The notes below the pieces were generated by a model, which saw nothing but the letters and a program-made list of their open reading frames with translations, was not told the origin of the DNA and made no database searches. Source: Planctomycetota bacterium (GTDB lineage: Bacteria > Planctomycetota > Planctomycetia > Pirellulales > UBA7805). From it: 64,000 nt of DNA. The position numbers were made by a program, and so were the translations under genes. The DNA is taken from assembly GCA_003389215.1 (NCBI GenBank), contig QQVP01000025.1:57050-121049 (forward strand), written 5' to 3'. Shown here piece after piece: positions 1 through 11,226 of this stretch (its first letter is position 1; the number at the start of each line of letters is the position of its first letter).

Positions 1-413
1 ACGGCATGCGAAGGCGGACCGAGCACGAGGCGCTTGCGCAAGTCCTCCTGACGCTGACGTAGCGCCGTGAGAGGTCGGCTGCCTTCGAATGCGACGAACT
101 CACACGGGGCCAGGTCGACCCGTTCCCCAACCACCTCGACGCCCTCGTGCTGCAGTCGTCGCCGCTTCTCGACCGTGCCGCCCGCTTCGCAAAAGGCCCC
201 CAACTCGCCCCCGGCCCGCAAGACACGATGCGTGGGATAACGAGCGGCCTCTTCGTCGTTCAGCAGCACTTGACCGACCCAGCGTGCGGCAGCGCGATCG
301 CCCAGGGCTTCGGCCAAGGCCCCATACGTCGTTACCGAGCCCGGGGGGATCTGCGCGACGAGTTGCCAAAGCTCGGCCTGCATGTCGGGCAGTTCGCACC
401 AGAGATCGTTCAT
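1..413 (-). CDS. Alkyltransferase-like protein fused to endonuclease V (partial, 3' end cut by window edge)
   Basis: The frame starts at ATG 413-411 and runs off the window after 137 codons. Residues about 10-95 match the DNA-binding domain of O6-alkylguanine-DNA alkyltransferases: [10 protein letters not shown] at 22-31, the Arg of the AARxVG segment at 44, and HRV at 62-64. The alkyl-accepting Cys of the family's PCHRV motif is replaced by Thr (T61, PTHRV). This makes it an alkyltransferase-like (ATL) protein, a family that binds alkylated guanine without repairing it and is known to recruit nucleotide excision repair. After residue 112 the sequence continues as [18 protein letters not shown], which resembles the first helix of endonuclease V (Nfi), the enzyme cutting next to deoxyinosine. 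An alkyltransferase-endonuclease V fusion is known from Ferroplasma. The endonuclease V part is inferred from about 25 residues only. The gene is transcribed divergently from UDP-glucuronate decarboxylase. Confidence 0.75.
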   Translation of the reverse strand, partial: MNDLWCELPDMQAELWQLVAQIPPGSVTTYGALAEALGDRAAARWVGQVLLNDEEAARYPTHRVLRAGGELGAFCEAGGTVEKRRRLQHEGVEVVGERVDLAPCEFVAFEGSRPLTALRQRQEDLRKRLVLGPPSHA

Positions 414-502
414 GGCAAGGGCCGCTTTCTCCGCGCGGGTTTCATCTTTGCATCGTCTTCGCATCGTTTTCGTCCGTCTCACGGCAACCGCAGAGGCTGC
501 CG

Positions 503-532
503 TTGTTCGACAGGCACCCGGCGTTGTATTGT
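503..532 (+). promoter_or_regulatory. Candidate promoter for UDP-glucuronate decarboxylase
   Basis: TTGTTC at 503-508, an 18 bp spacer, then TATTGT at 527-532. It lies 62 bases before the ATG at 595, in the divergent gap after the alkyltransferase-like gene. The TTGTNN-18-TATNNT layout recurs before scpB, the PVC small basic protein and the ABC exporter. No transcript evidence is available. Confidence 0.45.
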
Positions 533-594
533 ATGAATTCGCGGAGCCACAGCGGGCCCCGCGGCACGAAGAACTTCACGCCCGCGAGGCCGCA

Positions 595-1584
595 ATGGAT
601 ATCAGCACTAGCAACATCAAGCGCATCCTGGTCACCGGAGGTGCCGGTTTCCTGGGTTCCTACCTTTGCAAGCGCCTGGTGGCGGAAGGGCACGACGTCA
701 TCTGCCTGGACAACTTCTTCACCAGCCAGAAGTCGAACGTTTCCGACCTGTTGATGCAGCCCAACTTCGAGCTGATCCGTCACGACGTGACGCATCCCAT
801 CTGGCTCGAGGTCGATGAGGTCTACAACCTGGCCTGTCCCGCGGCCCCGTGCCACTACCAATACAACCCGATCAAGACAATCAAGACCTCGGTCGCCGGG
901 GCCATCAACGTGCTGGGCATCGCCAAGCGTTGTCGTGCCAAGGTGCTGCAAGCCTCGACCAGCGAAGTCTACGGCGATCCCGAAGTTCATCCCCAGCCCG
1001 AGTCGTATCGCGGCTCGGTCAATCCGATCGGACCGCGGGCCTGTTACGACGAAGGGAAGCGGGCCGCCGAGACGCTGTTCATGGACTACCACCGCATGAA
1101 CGGCGTCAACATTCGCATCGTGCGAATCTTCAACACCTACGGCCCGAAGATGCACCCGTACGACGGCCGGGTGGTGTCGACCTTCATCCGGCAGGCCCTG
1201 GCGGGCGAAGACATCACGATCTTTGGCGACGGGCAGCAGACGCGTTCGTTTTGCTATCGCGACGACCTGATCGAGGGCATGGTGCGGATGATGGAAGGTC
1301 CGGACGACTTCATCGGGCCAGTCAACCTGGGTAACCCCGACGAGTTCACAATCCTTCAGCTCGCCGAGATGGTCGTGGAGATGACCGGGACGAAATCGCA
1401 GATCGTCAGGAAGCCGCTTCCTCCCGACGATCCCGTCCGCCGCCAGCCCGACATCACGCTGGCCCGCGAACGACTCAGCTGGCAACCGACGATTTCGTTG
1501 GCAGAGGGCCTGAAGAAGACGATCGAGTACTTCCGCTCGATCAACATCGCCGACTTCCGCCCGCCCACGCCCGACTACATCTAG
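595..1584 (+). CDS. UDP-glucuronate decarboxylase (UDP-xylose synthase)
   Basis: This 329-residue short-chain dehydrogenase/reductase of the extended type converts UDP-glucuronate to UDP-xylose with tightly bound NAD, supplying xylose units for polysaccharides. The NAD-binding loop GGAGFLG is at residues 15-21, the STSEVYG segment with the catalytic Ser/Thr at 121-127, and the catalytic pair is Y151 and K155 (YDEGK). The Arg-rich decarboxylase signature and the C-terminal RQPDITLAR segment also fit the UXS branch rather than UDP-glucose 4-epimerase. The frame is open further upstream to 382, but the family N-terminus begins at the ATG at 595. The length is normal. A promoter candidate lies at 503-532. 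Confidence 0.93.
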   Translation: MDISTSNIKRILVTGGAGFLGSYLCKRLVAEGHDVICLDNFFTSQKSNVSDLLMQPNFELIRHDVTHPIWLEVDEVYNLACPAAPCHYQYNPIKTIKTSVAGAINVLGIAKRCRAKVLQASTSEVYGDPEVHPQPESYRGSVNPIGPRACYDEGKRAAETLFMDYHRMNGVNIRIVRIFNTYGPKMHPYDGRVVSTFIRQALAGEDITIFGDGQQTRSFCYRDDLIEGMVRMMEGPDDFIGPVNLGNPDEFTILQLAEMVVEMTGTKSQIVRKPLPPDDPVRRQPDITLARERLSWQPTISLAEGLKKTIEYFRSINIADFRPPTPDYI

Positions 1585-1899
1585 AGCGGGCGGTTCTTCT
1601 CGCGCCGTCTTCTCCTCCGCGGCGCGATCGCTCGCGGAGCCGTCTCGGTCGCGCACGCTGGCCAACTTGAGCGACATTCTCGCAGGTCCGCCTCTGTCGA
1701 TCGCGCGGACACGACCGCCACGTCGAGCGCGCAAAGTTCCGCCAGGCAATAAACTCTTCCAGCTAGCGAATACCTGCCGGGCGGAAAAAGATTTGACCTG
1801 GCGTCGCTATGGCGCATAAATGCATGAGGCACCCGCAGCAGGTCCGGGCAAGCTCGCGACACGGTGCGCGAAAAAGGGGCAGCGAAGAGAAGGGCTCGG
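1585..1899. other. Intergenic gap with weak promoter candidate for the VanZ-like gene
   Basis: No gene is supported in these 315 bases. TTGACC at 1793-1798 followed after 18 bases by TAAATG at 1817-1822 could be a promoter for the gene starting at 1900. The rest shows only GC-rich sequence without clear structure. Confidence 0.3.
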
Positions 1900-2316
1900 A
1901 TGCAAGTACTTTCGACAACGATGCTGGGCAGCTACTTCGCGCTGTTGGTCTTTGGCACCCATTGGCCGTGGTTGCCGCAGCAGCCCGACTGGGTGCCGGT
2001 GCCGACCGGCTTCGCCCTGGGCCCCGATAAGATCGCCCACATCACGGCGTTCGCGGGCCTGTCGTTGTTGCTGGCCTTCTGGATGCAGTCGCGTGCGGCG
2101 CGACTCACCTGGCGACACTACGGCGTCGTGGCGTTGGTGCTGGCGCTCTACGCGCCGCTGGATGAACTGACGCAGGCCTGGGTTCCGCCCCGCACGCCGG
2201 ACGTCTACGACTTCTACGCCAATCTGATCGGCATCGGCATCGGCCTGGCGATGTTCTTCCTGGCCGAGCGGATGGGCTCGAGAAGATTCTTAACGATAGA
2301 AGTCGATCCAACGTAG
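1900..2316 (+). CDS. VanZ-like family membrane protein
   Basis: A small integral membrane protein of 138 residues with about four hydrophobic segments. It has the VanZ-like signature: DKIAH near residue 41, then PLDELTQAWVPPR about 45 residues later, and DFYANLIGIGIG. VanZ confers low-level teicoplanin resistance in enterococci, but most VanZ-like proteins have no known function, so none is assigned here. The frame is open from 1864, but ATG 1900 puts the first membrane segment right at the N-terminus and avoids a highly basic extension. The 3' end overlaps the convergent lipoprotein gene by 27 bases. Confidence 0.8.
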   Translation: MQVLSTTMLGSYFALLVFGTHWPWLPQQPDWVPVPTGFALGPDKIAHITAFAGLSLLLAFWMQSRAARLTWRHYGVVALVLALYAPLDELTQAWVPPRTPDVYDFYANLIGIGIGLAMFFLAERMGSRRFLTIEVDPT

Positions 2317-2976
2317 CGTGATTGATTTCGGATTCTCACGCAGCAGGGCCGCCGGCACGGTGACTTCGAAGTGGCCGTCGAGCGGGATGCCAACCTCGCC
2401 TCCCTCGACCGGCACGAGACGCACCGGCAGACGGAATTCGTGGTCGGCGGCAACCTGTTCGGGGTTGGATCCTTCATCGGCGGAGGGGCCCTCCATCACC
2501 TGCGTCGGCCGCACGGCCCCGTCGCTCGAAGAGACGCTGGTGGTCAGCGTGTGCGAATCGGTGGAAAGCTCGACCGACTCGAGACCCTGCAGATGGAGTC
2601 GCAGGGTCACCCGCTGCGACCAGGCCTCGCCGAGACGGCTCAGGACGAGGTCACCAATGCCGGTCGCCGATTGGATATCGAACTCGACCGACTCCTCCGA
2701 CCCGCGAGCCGCGAAGGCCGTCGATTCGCCGCGCTCGGTCTGCATGAGGAAGTAGCGCCAGTCGAGACTGGGCCGTGGCTTCTGGTCGCGCGACTGGCCG
2801 GGATCGCTCCGTGCGTCCGCATCTCGCGGCTCGCCGCCCGGCGCGACGTCGCCGCGGCTCGCATCGACCGGCGCCTCGCGATGTGCTGGCCCCTCGTCGT
2901 CGCCTGGTTGGCCGACGGTCTCGCCGGTACAGCCGATCAACACGACAGCAGCGACTGCTAACACGACTCGCATCAT
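2290..2976 (-). CDS. Predicted lipoprotein of unknown function
   Basis: The protein has 228 residues when started at ATG 2976. A GGAG Shine-Dalgarno sequence lies just upstream, and this start gives a classic lipoprotein signal: MMRVV, a hydrophobic run, then LIGC with the lipidated Cys at 16. Residues 17-70 are a charged, low-complexity linker rich in Asp, Arg and Pro. The remainder looks like a beta-rich domain (LDWRYFLMQT, SVEFDIQSATGIGDLVLSRLGEAWSQ) that I do not recognise. It is probably anchored in the inner or outer membrane. It follows the STAS-domain gene on the same strand after 165 bases and may be co-transcribed. It converges on the VanZ-like gene. Confidence 0.7.
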   Translation of the reverse strand: MMRVVLAVAAVVLIGCTGETVGQPGDDEGPAHREAPVDASRGDVAPGGEPRDADARSDPGQSRDQKPRPSLDWRYFLMQTERGESTAFAARGSEESVEFDIQSATGIGDLVLSRLGEAWSQRVTLRLHLQGLESVELSTDSHTLTTSVSSSDGAVRPTQVMEGPSADEGSNPEQVAADHEFRLPVRLVPVEGGEVGIPLDGHFEVTVPAALLRENPKSITLRWIDFYR

Positions 2977-3141
2977 GCCACACTCCGCAGGTGTCACCAA
3001 AGCCAGACCCGACCGCGCCGCGGACGGGGCGAGCCGCTCGCCCACGAGCATGACGACTTCGACGGTCGTCGTCAACGAACGGAGACACGACGCCGCGTCA
3101 CCGGATCGGAAGGCGTGGCGCGGCACGAGGGCGTGCCGGGC

Positions 3142-3483
3142 TCAGTCGGCCAGGGCCGCGACGGCTTCGGCGGGCGTTGGGTACACGTCCCAGATTGTGT
3201 CGAGCTTCAAGACCCGAATCACGTCGCTGCAGTTCGCGCTCAGCCCGGCCAGCACCATCTGTCCCCCCCGGGCACCGATCCGCTTCCAGACACGGACCAT
3301 CACCTCGACGAACTGCGAGTCAAAGTACTCGGTTGCAGACAGATCGAGGACCAGGCGGGGCGGATCCGCCTCGTCGGCAACCCGCAGCATCTCCGCCATC
3401 AGGTCGGTGGGATCGTCCAGCCCGCTGTAGTGGGAGGCGAGATGGACGACGGTCACTTCGCGGTCTTTGCTGGTGGGGGGCAT
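3142..3483 (-). CDS. STAS-domain protein (anti-sigma factor antagonist-like)
   Basis: A 113-residue single-domain protein of the STAS/SpoIIAA fold. The hallmark is LVLDLSATEYFDSQFVEVM (residues 44-62). In anti-sigma factor antagonists the Ser in this loop is phosphorylated by a partner kinase; here the candidate is S56 after D55. Such proteins act in partner-switching control of sigma factors or other regulators. No cognate RsbW-type kinase is nearby, so the partner is unknown. A GTG at 3552 would add 23 residues without clear similarity; ATG 3483 fits the domain start. It is divergent from the LOG-family gene. Confidence 0.75.
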   Translation of the reverse strand: MPPTSKDREVTVVHLASHYSGLDDPTDLMAEMLRVADEADPPRLVLDLSATEYFDSQFVEVMVRVWKRIGARGGQMVLAGLSANCSDVIRVLKLDTIWDVYPTPAEAVAALAD

Positions 3484-3780
3484 AGGCCGACTCGGGGCAA
3501 CAAGCTGCGACGCGTCTCCGCGACCGAGATGCGGTGAACGTCCTGGTGGCACGCCGCAAACGTGAGTCTAGCGCAGGTGTCCAACCGCGACAAGTCGCCG
3601 CGGTCGTTGGCTTTGCCGCTGGTCGTGCCGCCCGGGCACAAATTCGGGGCGACGCGCAGGACCGTTGTGGAATACAATTGCGATCCTGTCGAACGGAGGC
3701 GGTCGGAGTCGACACGCGGATCGAGCACGCCGCGGCTTCGCCGATAAGCGTTCGACCGGTGAGCTGCGAGAACGAACATC

Positions 3781-4854
3781 GTGACGGACCAGGCGCCGCA
3801 AGACGCAAATTCGATCGATCAGGTAACCTCCGGCGACGGCGAGGTGGGCGAAGTTCTGCACCCGGACCCCTCGCGGCGGCGTCAGATCGGGGACTTGATC
3901 GAGCGGATCAAGGAGTCGGCCGACAAGCTCCAGCTCGACAACACGAGTCGCGGCGACCTGAAGATTCTGAGCCGCACGCTCCGCGAACTGCGTTACGCCT
4001 TCAAAGTCTTCTCGCCCTATCGCGGGCGTCGCAAGGTGACGGTGTTCGGCTCCGCGCGGACGCGACCCGACGAGCCCGCCTACCAGCAGGCGGTCCGCTT
4101 CGGCGAGAAGATCGTGCAGCATGAGTGGTTTGTCGTGACCGGGGCCGCCAGCGGCATCATGGAAGCGGGGCATCGCGGGGCCGGTCGCGAGAACTCGATG
4201 GGCCTGAACATCATGCTCCCCTTCGAGCAGGATGCGAACCCGATCATTCGCGGCGACGAGAAGCTGGTCCACATGAAGTACTTCTTCACGCGAAAGCTGA
4301 TGTTCGTGAAGGAGTGTCATGCGGTCTGCTGCCTGCCAGGCGGCTTCGGCACGCTCGACGAAGGGCTCGAAGTCCTCACGCTCTTGCAGACCGGCAAACG
4401 CGACATCATTCCCTGTGTGTTTCTCGATGCCCCGGGCCAGACTTTCTGGCAGGACTTCCTGAACTTCGTCGAGAACCGCTTGCTCGACGATCGCATGATC
4501 TCGCCGGAAGATCTGTCGCTGTACAAGTACACGGACGATGTCGACGAGGCGGTCGAGGAAATCTTGAACTTCTACCGCGTGTACCACAGCATGCGCTATG
4601 CCCGCGACAAACTCGTGCTGCGGCTGAACGAGCCGATTAGCGACGAGTTGCTCGACGAGCTGAACGCGAACTTTGGCGACATTCTCTCCAGCGGTCGGAT
4701 CGACCGCAGCGAGATGCTTTCGGCGGAAAAGGACGAAGCCGATCTGGCCGACCTGCCGCGCCTGGTGCTCAAGTTCAATCGTCGCAGTCTAGGCCGACTC
4801 CGTGAACTGGTCGACTCGCTGAACTTGGGGCGCATCGCGCCGAGCAACGCGTAG
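3781..4854 (+). CDS. LOG family protein (lysine decarboxylase-like nucleotide-binding fold) with N- and C-terminal extensions
   Basis: The central part (about residues 80-270) is a Rossmann-like LOG domain with VFGSART, the paired motif FFTRKLMF and the signature [12 protein letters not shown] enzymes release cytokinin-like bases from nucleoside 5'-monophosphates or act as nucleotide-5'-monophosphate nucleosidases. The family is often misnamed lysine decarboxylase. The protein has 357 residues, longer than the roughly 190 of minimal LOG proteins. It has an acidic helical N-terminus (about 75 residues) and an extra C-terminal 80 residues beginning at [13 protein letters not shown] 3781 is used as start because no in-frame ATG precedes the conserved region. 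A TACAAT box at 3673-3678 may be part of its promoter. Confidence 0.85.
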   Translation: MTDQAPQDANSIDQVTSGDGEVGEVLHPDPSRRRQIGDLIERIKESADKLQLDNTSRGDLKILSRTLRELRYAFKVFSPYRGRRKVTVFGSARTRPDEPAYQQAVRFGEKIVQHEWFVVTGAASGIMEAGHRGAGRENSMGLNIMLPFEQDANPIIRGDEKLVHMKYFFTRKLMFVKECHAVCCLPGGFGTLDEGLEVLTLLQTGKRDIIPCVFLDAPGQTFWQDFLNFVENRLLDDRMISPEDLSLYKYTDDVDEAVEEILNFYRVYHSMRYARDKLVLRLNEPISDELLDELNANFGDILSSGRIDRSEMLSAEKDEADLADLPRLVLKFNRRSLGRLRELVDSLNLGRIAPSNA

Positions 4855-4903
4855 TCGCCAAGTTGGTGTGCAGCGAATCTCGTACAGCAGCCGCCGCGGC
4901 CGG

Positions 4904-6814
<1,911 letters not shown>

Positions 6815-6973
6815 GGAAAGGCGTCCGTCTGCCACGGCGACGCATTCGTCGCCGGCGTAAGAGATGTCGCTGCGGTCCGCGCGACCGTCACGCCATGCTA
6901 AACCAGCCCCGGGCGCCGCGATAGTGGTCGGACCGTGGTCGCCAGTGCCAACCGATCGAGGAAACAACCGCAG

Positions 6974-7615
6974 CTACGACGCGCGACGACGCAGCACCGC
7001 CAACCAGGCCAGTGGCAAGACTTCCTCGCCGTCGGGCGTCTCGATCGGCAGCCCGTGAAATCGACATTCCCGCAGCTCGATCAATTCGAACAAAGGATCG
7101 AGCTCCGCCGTTAGCTCGTGGGCGTGTACCTGGGGAGGACCGATCTCGCGCTCGCACGGGTCGTTGGCGTTGCCGGCCAATAGTGCGTAGATGCCCCCGG
7201 CAGCGATCAAGTCGCGCAGGTTCTCCAGGAAGGGCCCAACGCCGTCGCGGCGCAGGCAATGATAGACACCGCGATCGAAGACAAACGGAAAGGGCTCACC
7301 GCCGGCGATCTCGCGACCACAACCGGACTGCAGGAGATCGGCCACGCGAAAGTCGATCTCGAGTCCCGCCTCGCGCGCCTTCTGGCGGGCGAGTTCGATC
7401 GCATGCGGGGCCACGTCGACCGCCGTGACCGTGAAACCGAGGCGGGCCAACAACAGCGCGTTGTTGCCCGAGCCGCAACCGATCTCCAAGGCCCGCCCGG
7501 GGGCGATCGCATGTCGGGTCAGCAACTCTTCGAGATGAGGCGAAGGCCCGCCGCTGTCCCAGGGCGTGTCAGCATCGAGGTAGTTCTGATTCCAGTCGCG
7601 CTGAGTCTCGGTCAT
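6974..7615 (-). CDS. Class I SAM-dependent methyltransferase
   Basis: A 213-residue protein. Motif I, ALEIGCGSGNNALLLA, lies about residues 42-57 and is the S-adenosylmethionine-binding loop. It is followed by the acidic residue of strand 2 (VTAVDVAPHAI) and a FVFDRGVYHCL segment typical of the thiopurine/tellurite-type methyltransferases. The N-terminal WNQNYLDADTPWDSG segment is also usual in that branch, where it closes over the substrate. The substrate cannot be told from sequence. The frame is open to 7759, but ATG 7615 (MTETQRDWN) is where family similarity begins. It lies 159 bases upstream of hemDE on the same strand and may share its transcript. Confidence 0.85.
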   Translation of the reverse strand: MTETQRDWNQNYLDADTPWDSGGPSPHLEELLTRHAIAPGRALEIGCGSGNNALLLARLGFTVTAVDVAPHAIELARQKAREAGLEIDFRVADLLQSGCGREIAGGEPFPFVFDRGVYHCLRRDGVGPFLENLRDLIAAGGIYALLAGNANDPCEREIGPPQVHAHELTAELDPLFELIELRECRFHGLPIETPDGEEVLPLAWLAVLRRRAS

Positions 7616-7983
7616 GGTCCGGCCGACTAGGTGTAGAGGTGCGGGCAAAGAAACGGACAGGCGAAGGAGCGACGGGCGAAGAAGGTGAAGCTCCCATCGC
7701 GTTGTCACGACGTACGCGGCCGCCTGCCCGGAATTTACCCCAGCGGCGCGCGGGGCCACAAGCGAGCCGGCCCCACGCGTGAGCCCAGCTCACGGGCCGG
7801 AAAACCGGGGCGGAGCGGCTCATTGGGCAGGGTGCTTTCGGAGTTGCGTAACCCGCGAATCTGTAAGCACCTAGAGACTTCCGGGCGGTCGAGTCGTATA
7901 ATACGGGGACAGCTTCAACTGGGCAGGGTGACGCGACCTCGGGCAAGACGTCATCCCCACGAATTTCGCTGGGAGCCGATTCA
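7616..7983. other. Divergent intergenic region with a perfect -10 box
   Basis: There is no gene in these 368 bases between the methyltransferase (minus) and the coiled-coil protein (plus). A TATAAT at 7897-7902 on the plus strand is a -10 candidate for the gene at 7984, giving a leader of about 75 bases. No convincing -35 is placed 16-18 bases before it. Confidence 0.4.
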
Positions 7984-9666
7984 ATGGAAGAGCTGCAAGG
8001 TCAAGTTTGCAAGGTTCGTCGCCGGCTCAATCTGCAAGCCTTCTTGGTCAAACTCCCCTGGTGCCTGCTGGTGGGCCTGTCGCTGGCCGTCGTCGCAATC
8101 ACGCTAGGCAAGTGGTTTCCGGTAACCGACCCCACCTGGATCTGGAATGCCAGCTGGCTGGGGGGCGCTGCCGTGGCGGGCTTGCTGGCCGCCGTGACGT
8201 GGTCATGGCTTACCCGGCTCGACGATCTCTCCGCGGCGATTGAGGTCGACCATCGCTACGGTCTCAAGGAACGCGTCTCCAGCAGCCTGGCCCTCGGCCC
8301 GCAGGAGTGCGACACCGAAGCGGGGCGGGCACTGATTTCCGATGCCCATGCCCGCGTCCGCAAGATCGACGTCGACGATCGCTTTCACGTGCGACCGAGT
8401 CGTCGATCGCTGTTGCCGGTCATTCCTGTCGTGCTGGCCGGCGCGATCATTTTCTTCGTCGACGACGCGGACCCGACGTTGGCCAACACGGCCGAGTCAC
8501 CCGAGCAAATAGCGCAGCAGTCCAAGCAGCGATACGCGGCACTCCGCAAACAGATGCGCGAGCGTCGCCAGCGGACCAAGGAGAAGGGCTTGGAGATGGC
8601 CGACGATCTGCTCCGCAAGCTCGAGAGCGAGTTGGACGAGCTCGCCGAGAAGGGGACCAGCGACCGCAAGCAAGCGCTCGTGAAGCTGAACAATCTGGCC
8701 GACGAGATCAAGAAGCGTCAGGATCAATTGGGCGACAAGAACGCCTTGAAAGAGAAGCTGGCCCGCATGAAACGGCTCAACGACGGGCCGGGCGAGAAGC
8801 TGGCCCAGGCGATGAAGCAGGCCAAGTTCGACAAGGCCCTGGAGCAAATTCAAACGCTGCAGGAGAAGCTCGACCAGCAGAACCTCACGCCGGAAGAGCG
8901 CGAACAGTTGGCCGAGCAGCTCAATGGCATGCGCGATCAGATGCAGCGAGCCGTCGACGACTTCAAGAAGAAGCAGCGCGATCTTCAGGACCAGATCGAC
9001 AAGGCGCGTGAGGCTGGCGCTCAGCAGGAGGCCAATCAACTTCAGCAACAGCTCGACGAACACAATCGCCAAGCCCCGGACATGAACCGCCTGGAAGATC
9101 TGGCCAACAAGCTCGGCCAATGTGCCGAGTGTGCCCGCAACGGCAACATGGACCAGGCCAGACAGGCGCTCGGCGACATGGCCGACGAGCTCCAAGAACT
9201 GCAGAACGAGATGGCCGAGCTGGAAGAGTTGGAAATGGCCATGGATGAGATTCAGCAGTGCAAGAACGGCATGTGCCAAGGCGGTGGCGAAGGCGGCGGC
9301 AAAGACGAGCAAGGCGACGGCGACAAACAGATGGCCGGCATGAAGCCCGGAAGAGGCAACGGCAAGGGCGATCAGCCCGGAGAAGGGCTCGGTGCCGGAC
9401 GTGGCCGTGGCGATCGCCCGATTGCCGAAGACGACACGGCCGCCTTCGACACGCAAGTCCGCCAGAAGCTCGGTCCGGGCAAGGCCGTCGTGGCCGGCCA
9501 GGCCGATGGCCCCAATGCGAAGAGCCATGTCCGCGACGAGATCAAGGCGGCCTACGAGAGCGACACGGCAGCCTCGGCCGATCCGCTCAGCGGGCAACGA
9601 TTGCCTAAAGGCTATCGCAAATTCGTCGAAGAGTATTTCGACGACCTGCGAACCGACGGAGAATAG
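7984..9666 (+). CDS. Membrane-anchored coiled-coil protein, DUF4175-like N-terminus
   Basis: A 560-residue protein. Hydrophobic segments lie near 24-44, 58-76 and 138-156. Between the second and third is a cytoplasmic or periplasmic stretch with LDDLSAAIEVDHRYGLKERVSS, which resembles DUF4175-type proteins. Residues about 175-430 are almost uninterrupted Glu/Gln/Lys-rich coiled coil with a CAECARNGNMDQAR break. Residues about 430-480 are Gly/Lys/Asp low complexity (GGGEGGGKDEQGDG). A folded C-terminus ends in LPKGYRKFVEEYFDDLR, a tail I have seen associated with large planctomycete membrane proteins. The function is unknown. It is the first gene of a co-directional block with the CPFC and CCFG proteins. 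Confidence 0.8.
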   Translation: MEELQGQVCKVRRRLNLQAFLVKLPWCLLVGLSLAVVAITLGKWFPVTDPTWIWNASWLGGAAVAGLLAAVTWSWLTRLDDLSAAIEVDHRYGLKERVSSSLALGPQECDTEAGRALISDAHARVRKIDVDDRFHVRPSRRSLLPVIPVVLAGAIIFFVDDADPTLANTAESPEQIAQQSKQRYAALRKQMRERRQRTKEKGLEMADDLLRKLESELDELAEKGTSDRKQALVKLNNLADEIKKRQDQLGDKNALKEKLARMKRLNDGPGEKLAQAMKQAKFDKALEQIQTLQEKLDQQNLTPEEREQLAEQLNGMRDQMQRAVDDFKKKQRDLQDQIDKAREAGAQQEANQLQQQLDEHNRQAPDMNRLEDLANKLGQCAECARNGNMDQARQALGDMADELQELQNEMAELEELEMAMDEIQQCKNGMCQGGGEGGGKDEQGDGDKQMAGMKPGRGNGKGDQPGEGLGAGRGRGDRPIAEDDTAAFDTQVRQKLGPGKAVVAGQADGPNAKSHVRDEIKAAYESDTAASADPLSGQRLPKGYRKFVEEYFDDLRTDGE

Positions 9667-9755
9667 ACGCGGCGCGTAGTGTGCTTCCGGGCACAACCGT
9701 GGCAGTCAGGGAGGCCGGTCGGGCAGACGACTTGCTGGAAACAATCGATCGACCC

Positions 9756-11213
9756 ATGAGCGGGACCCCATTCTTCCGACTGACCGCCGCGGTGCTCGCG
9801 GTTCTTGCCCTGGCCGCGCCGCTGGGGGCCTGTCCCTTCTGCGAAACCGTGCGCGAGACGCTGACGCAGCAAACCGACGCGGCCGACGCCGCCGTGATTG
9901 CGGTGCCGCTGCCGCCGGGTGAATCCGGTCCGCCGCGCATCGGTCGCAACGCGGTGTTTCGCATCGTGAAGATTCTCAACGGAGCCGAGGCGATTGGCGA
10001 AGAGCGTCAAATTCCCGTGCTTTACTTTGGCGATGCGGCGGCGAACCAGAAGTTCCTGGTGCTGGGCAATCGGGTGCCGCAGCTGCGCTGGCACTCGCCC
10101 ATTCCGCTCTCCGACGCGTCGTTCGCCTATCTCAATCGGCAATTGGCGCTCCCCCGCGACTCCGCGGACCGGATCGCCGAGGCACTCACGCATCTCGACT
10201 CGGACGAGAAGGTGCTGCGACAAGACGCCTACGACGAGTTTGCCCGCGCTCCCTACGACCACCTGCTGGAAATCAAATCGCAACTCGACCCGGCCGAACT
10301 GCTCACTCGCATCCGCGACGAGGAGGTGCCGTGGGAAATGCGGCGTCTGTACCTGACGCTGCTCGGGGTCTGTGGACAGTCGGAGCATGTCGCCGACGTC
10401 GAGCAGATGCTTCGCGAACAGCGCCATAAGGGCCCCAGCATGCTCGATGCCCTGGCGGCCTGCTACTTGACACTGCACGGCCCCGCGGGACTACCCCTGT
10501 TGGAAGAGCTGTACTTGTCGAGCGAAGCGGCCGACGAAATGGCGCGGGCTGCGGCCGTGATTTCGGCCCTGCGTTTTCATGGCGAACGCGATCGGGAAGT
10601 GCCACGGGCGGAAATTCTTCAGGTGCTGCGTCGCACGCTCGCGCGACCTCAGCTGGCCGGCAAGACGCTTGTCGACTTGGCTCGCTGGGAAGACTGGTCG
10701 ATCGTCGATCAGGTGGCCGAGTTGTACGATCAGTGTGGTGGCGAATCGGCATGGGTCCGTTCGCACGCCTTTCGTTACCTGCAGCAATGCCCCCTGCCCG
10801 TGGCTGCGGGCCACCTCGACGCGATCCTCGCGGAGGATCCCGAAGCCGCTCAGCGTCACCGTTCCTACTTCCCGATCGAGACCGTCTCGACCACTGACAC
10901 GGCAAGAGCCGCTGGCGAAACGCCGCACGAGCTGGCGACGGCCCCGTCGGCGGCGGGGAATCCGCAGGTCGAGGCCGGCGAGGCCACCCAACCCCGACCT
11001 GCCGAATCCGCGGTCCGCCGGGTCGCCTGGCTGGCCATCTTTCCCGTCGCCGCGGGATGTCTGGCCGTGCTATTATTTTGGGTCTGGCGCTCACGACCCG
11101 CGGCGGGACCCGAGGACCCCGACGTTGACGGCACGAAAGCCGCGACGCCGAAAGAACTGAATGAAACAGAACGGAACGAAGCACAAGCGGAGCCGACGAG
11201 TGAGGCAAGCTGA
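9756..11213 (+). CDS. CPFC-motif envelope protein 1 (HEAT-like, C-terminal membrane anchor)
   Basis: The 485-residue protein begins with a signal sequence ending at LGA. The mature protein would then start with CPFC (C26, C29), a CXXC pair that could bind metal or undergo redox chemistry. A beta-rich domain follows (NAVFRIVKILNG, IPVLYFGD, FLVLG), then an alpha-helical region (about residues 150-380) of HEAT-like repeats, a Pro/Ala/Glu linker and a single membrane segment near 450-470 with a basic tail. It is clearly paralogous to the next gene: both share the CPFC start, TLTQQ, DAFDEFA or equivalent, LGVCG, ACYLTL and DLARWEDW. ATG 9756 is chosen because it starts the signal peptide. The family was not recognised. 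Confidence 0.8.
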   Translation: MSGTPFFRLTAAVLAVLALAAPLGACPFCETVRETLTQQTDAADAAVIAVPLPPGESGPPRIGRNAVFRIVKILNGAEAIGEERQIPVLYFGDAAANQKFLVLGNRVPQLRWHSPIPLSDASFAYLNRQLALPRDSADRIAEALTHLDSDEKVLRQDAYDEFARAPYDHLLEIKSQLDPAELLTRIRDEEVPWEMRRLYLTLLGVCGQSEHVADVEQMLREQRHKGPSMLDALAACYLTLHGPAGLPLLEELYLSSEAADEMARAAAVISALRFHGERDREVPRAEILQVLRRTLARPQLAGKTLVDLARWEDWSIVDQVAELYDQCGGESAWVRSHAFRYLQQCPLPVAAGHLDAILAEDPEAAQRHRSYFPIETVSTTDTARAAGETPHELATAPSAAGNPQVEAGEATQPRPAESAVRRVAWLAIFPVAAGCLAVLLFWVWRSRPAAGPEDPDVDGTKAATPKELNETERNEAQAEPTSEAS

Positions 11214-11226
11214 AGCAGGCAACGTG

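Noticed and set aside
442..1749. Long open frame antisense to UDP-glucuronate decarboxylase
   Set aside because: High-GC coding sequence leaves the opposite strand open; the sense frame has clear family motifs and the antisense one has none.
8497..9696. Hydrophobic Leu-rich antisense frame opposite the coiled-coil protein
   Set aside because: Leu runs are the complement of Glu/Gln/Lys codons of the coiled coil, not membrane spans of a real gene.
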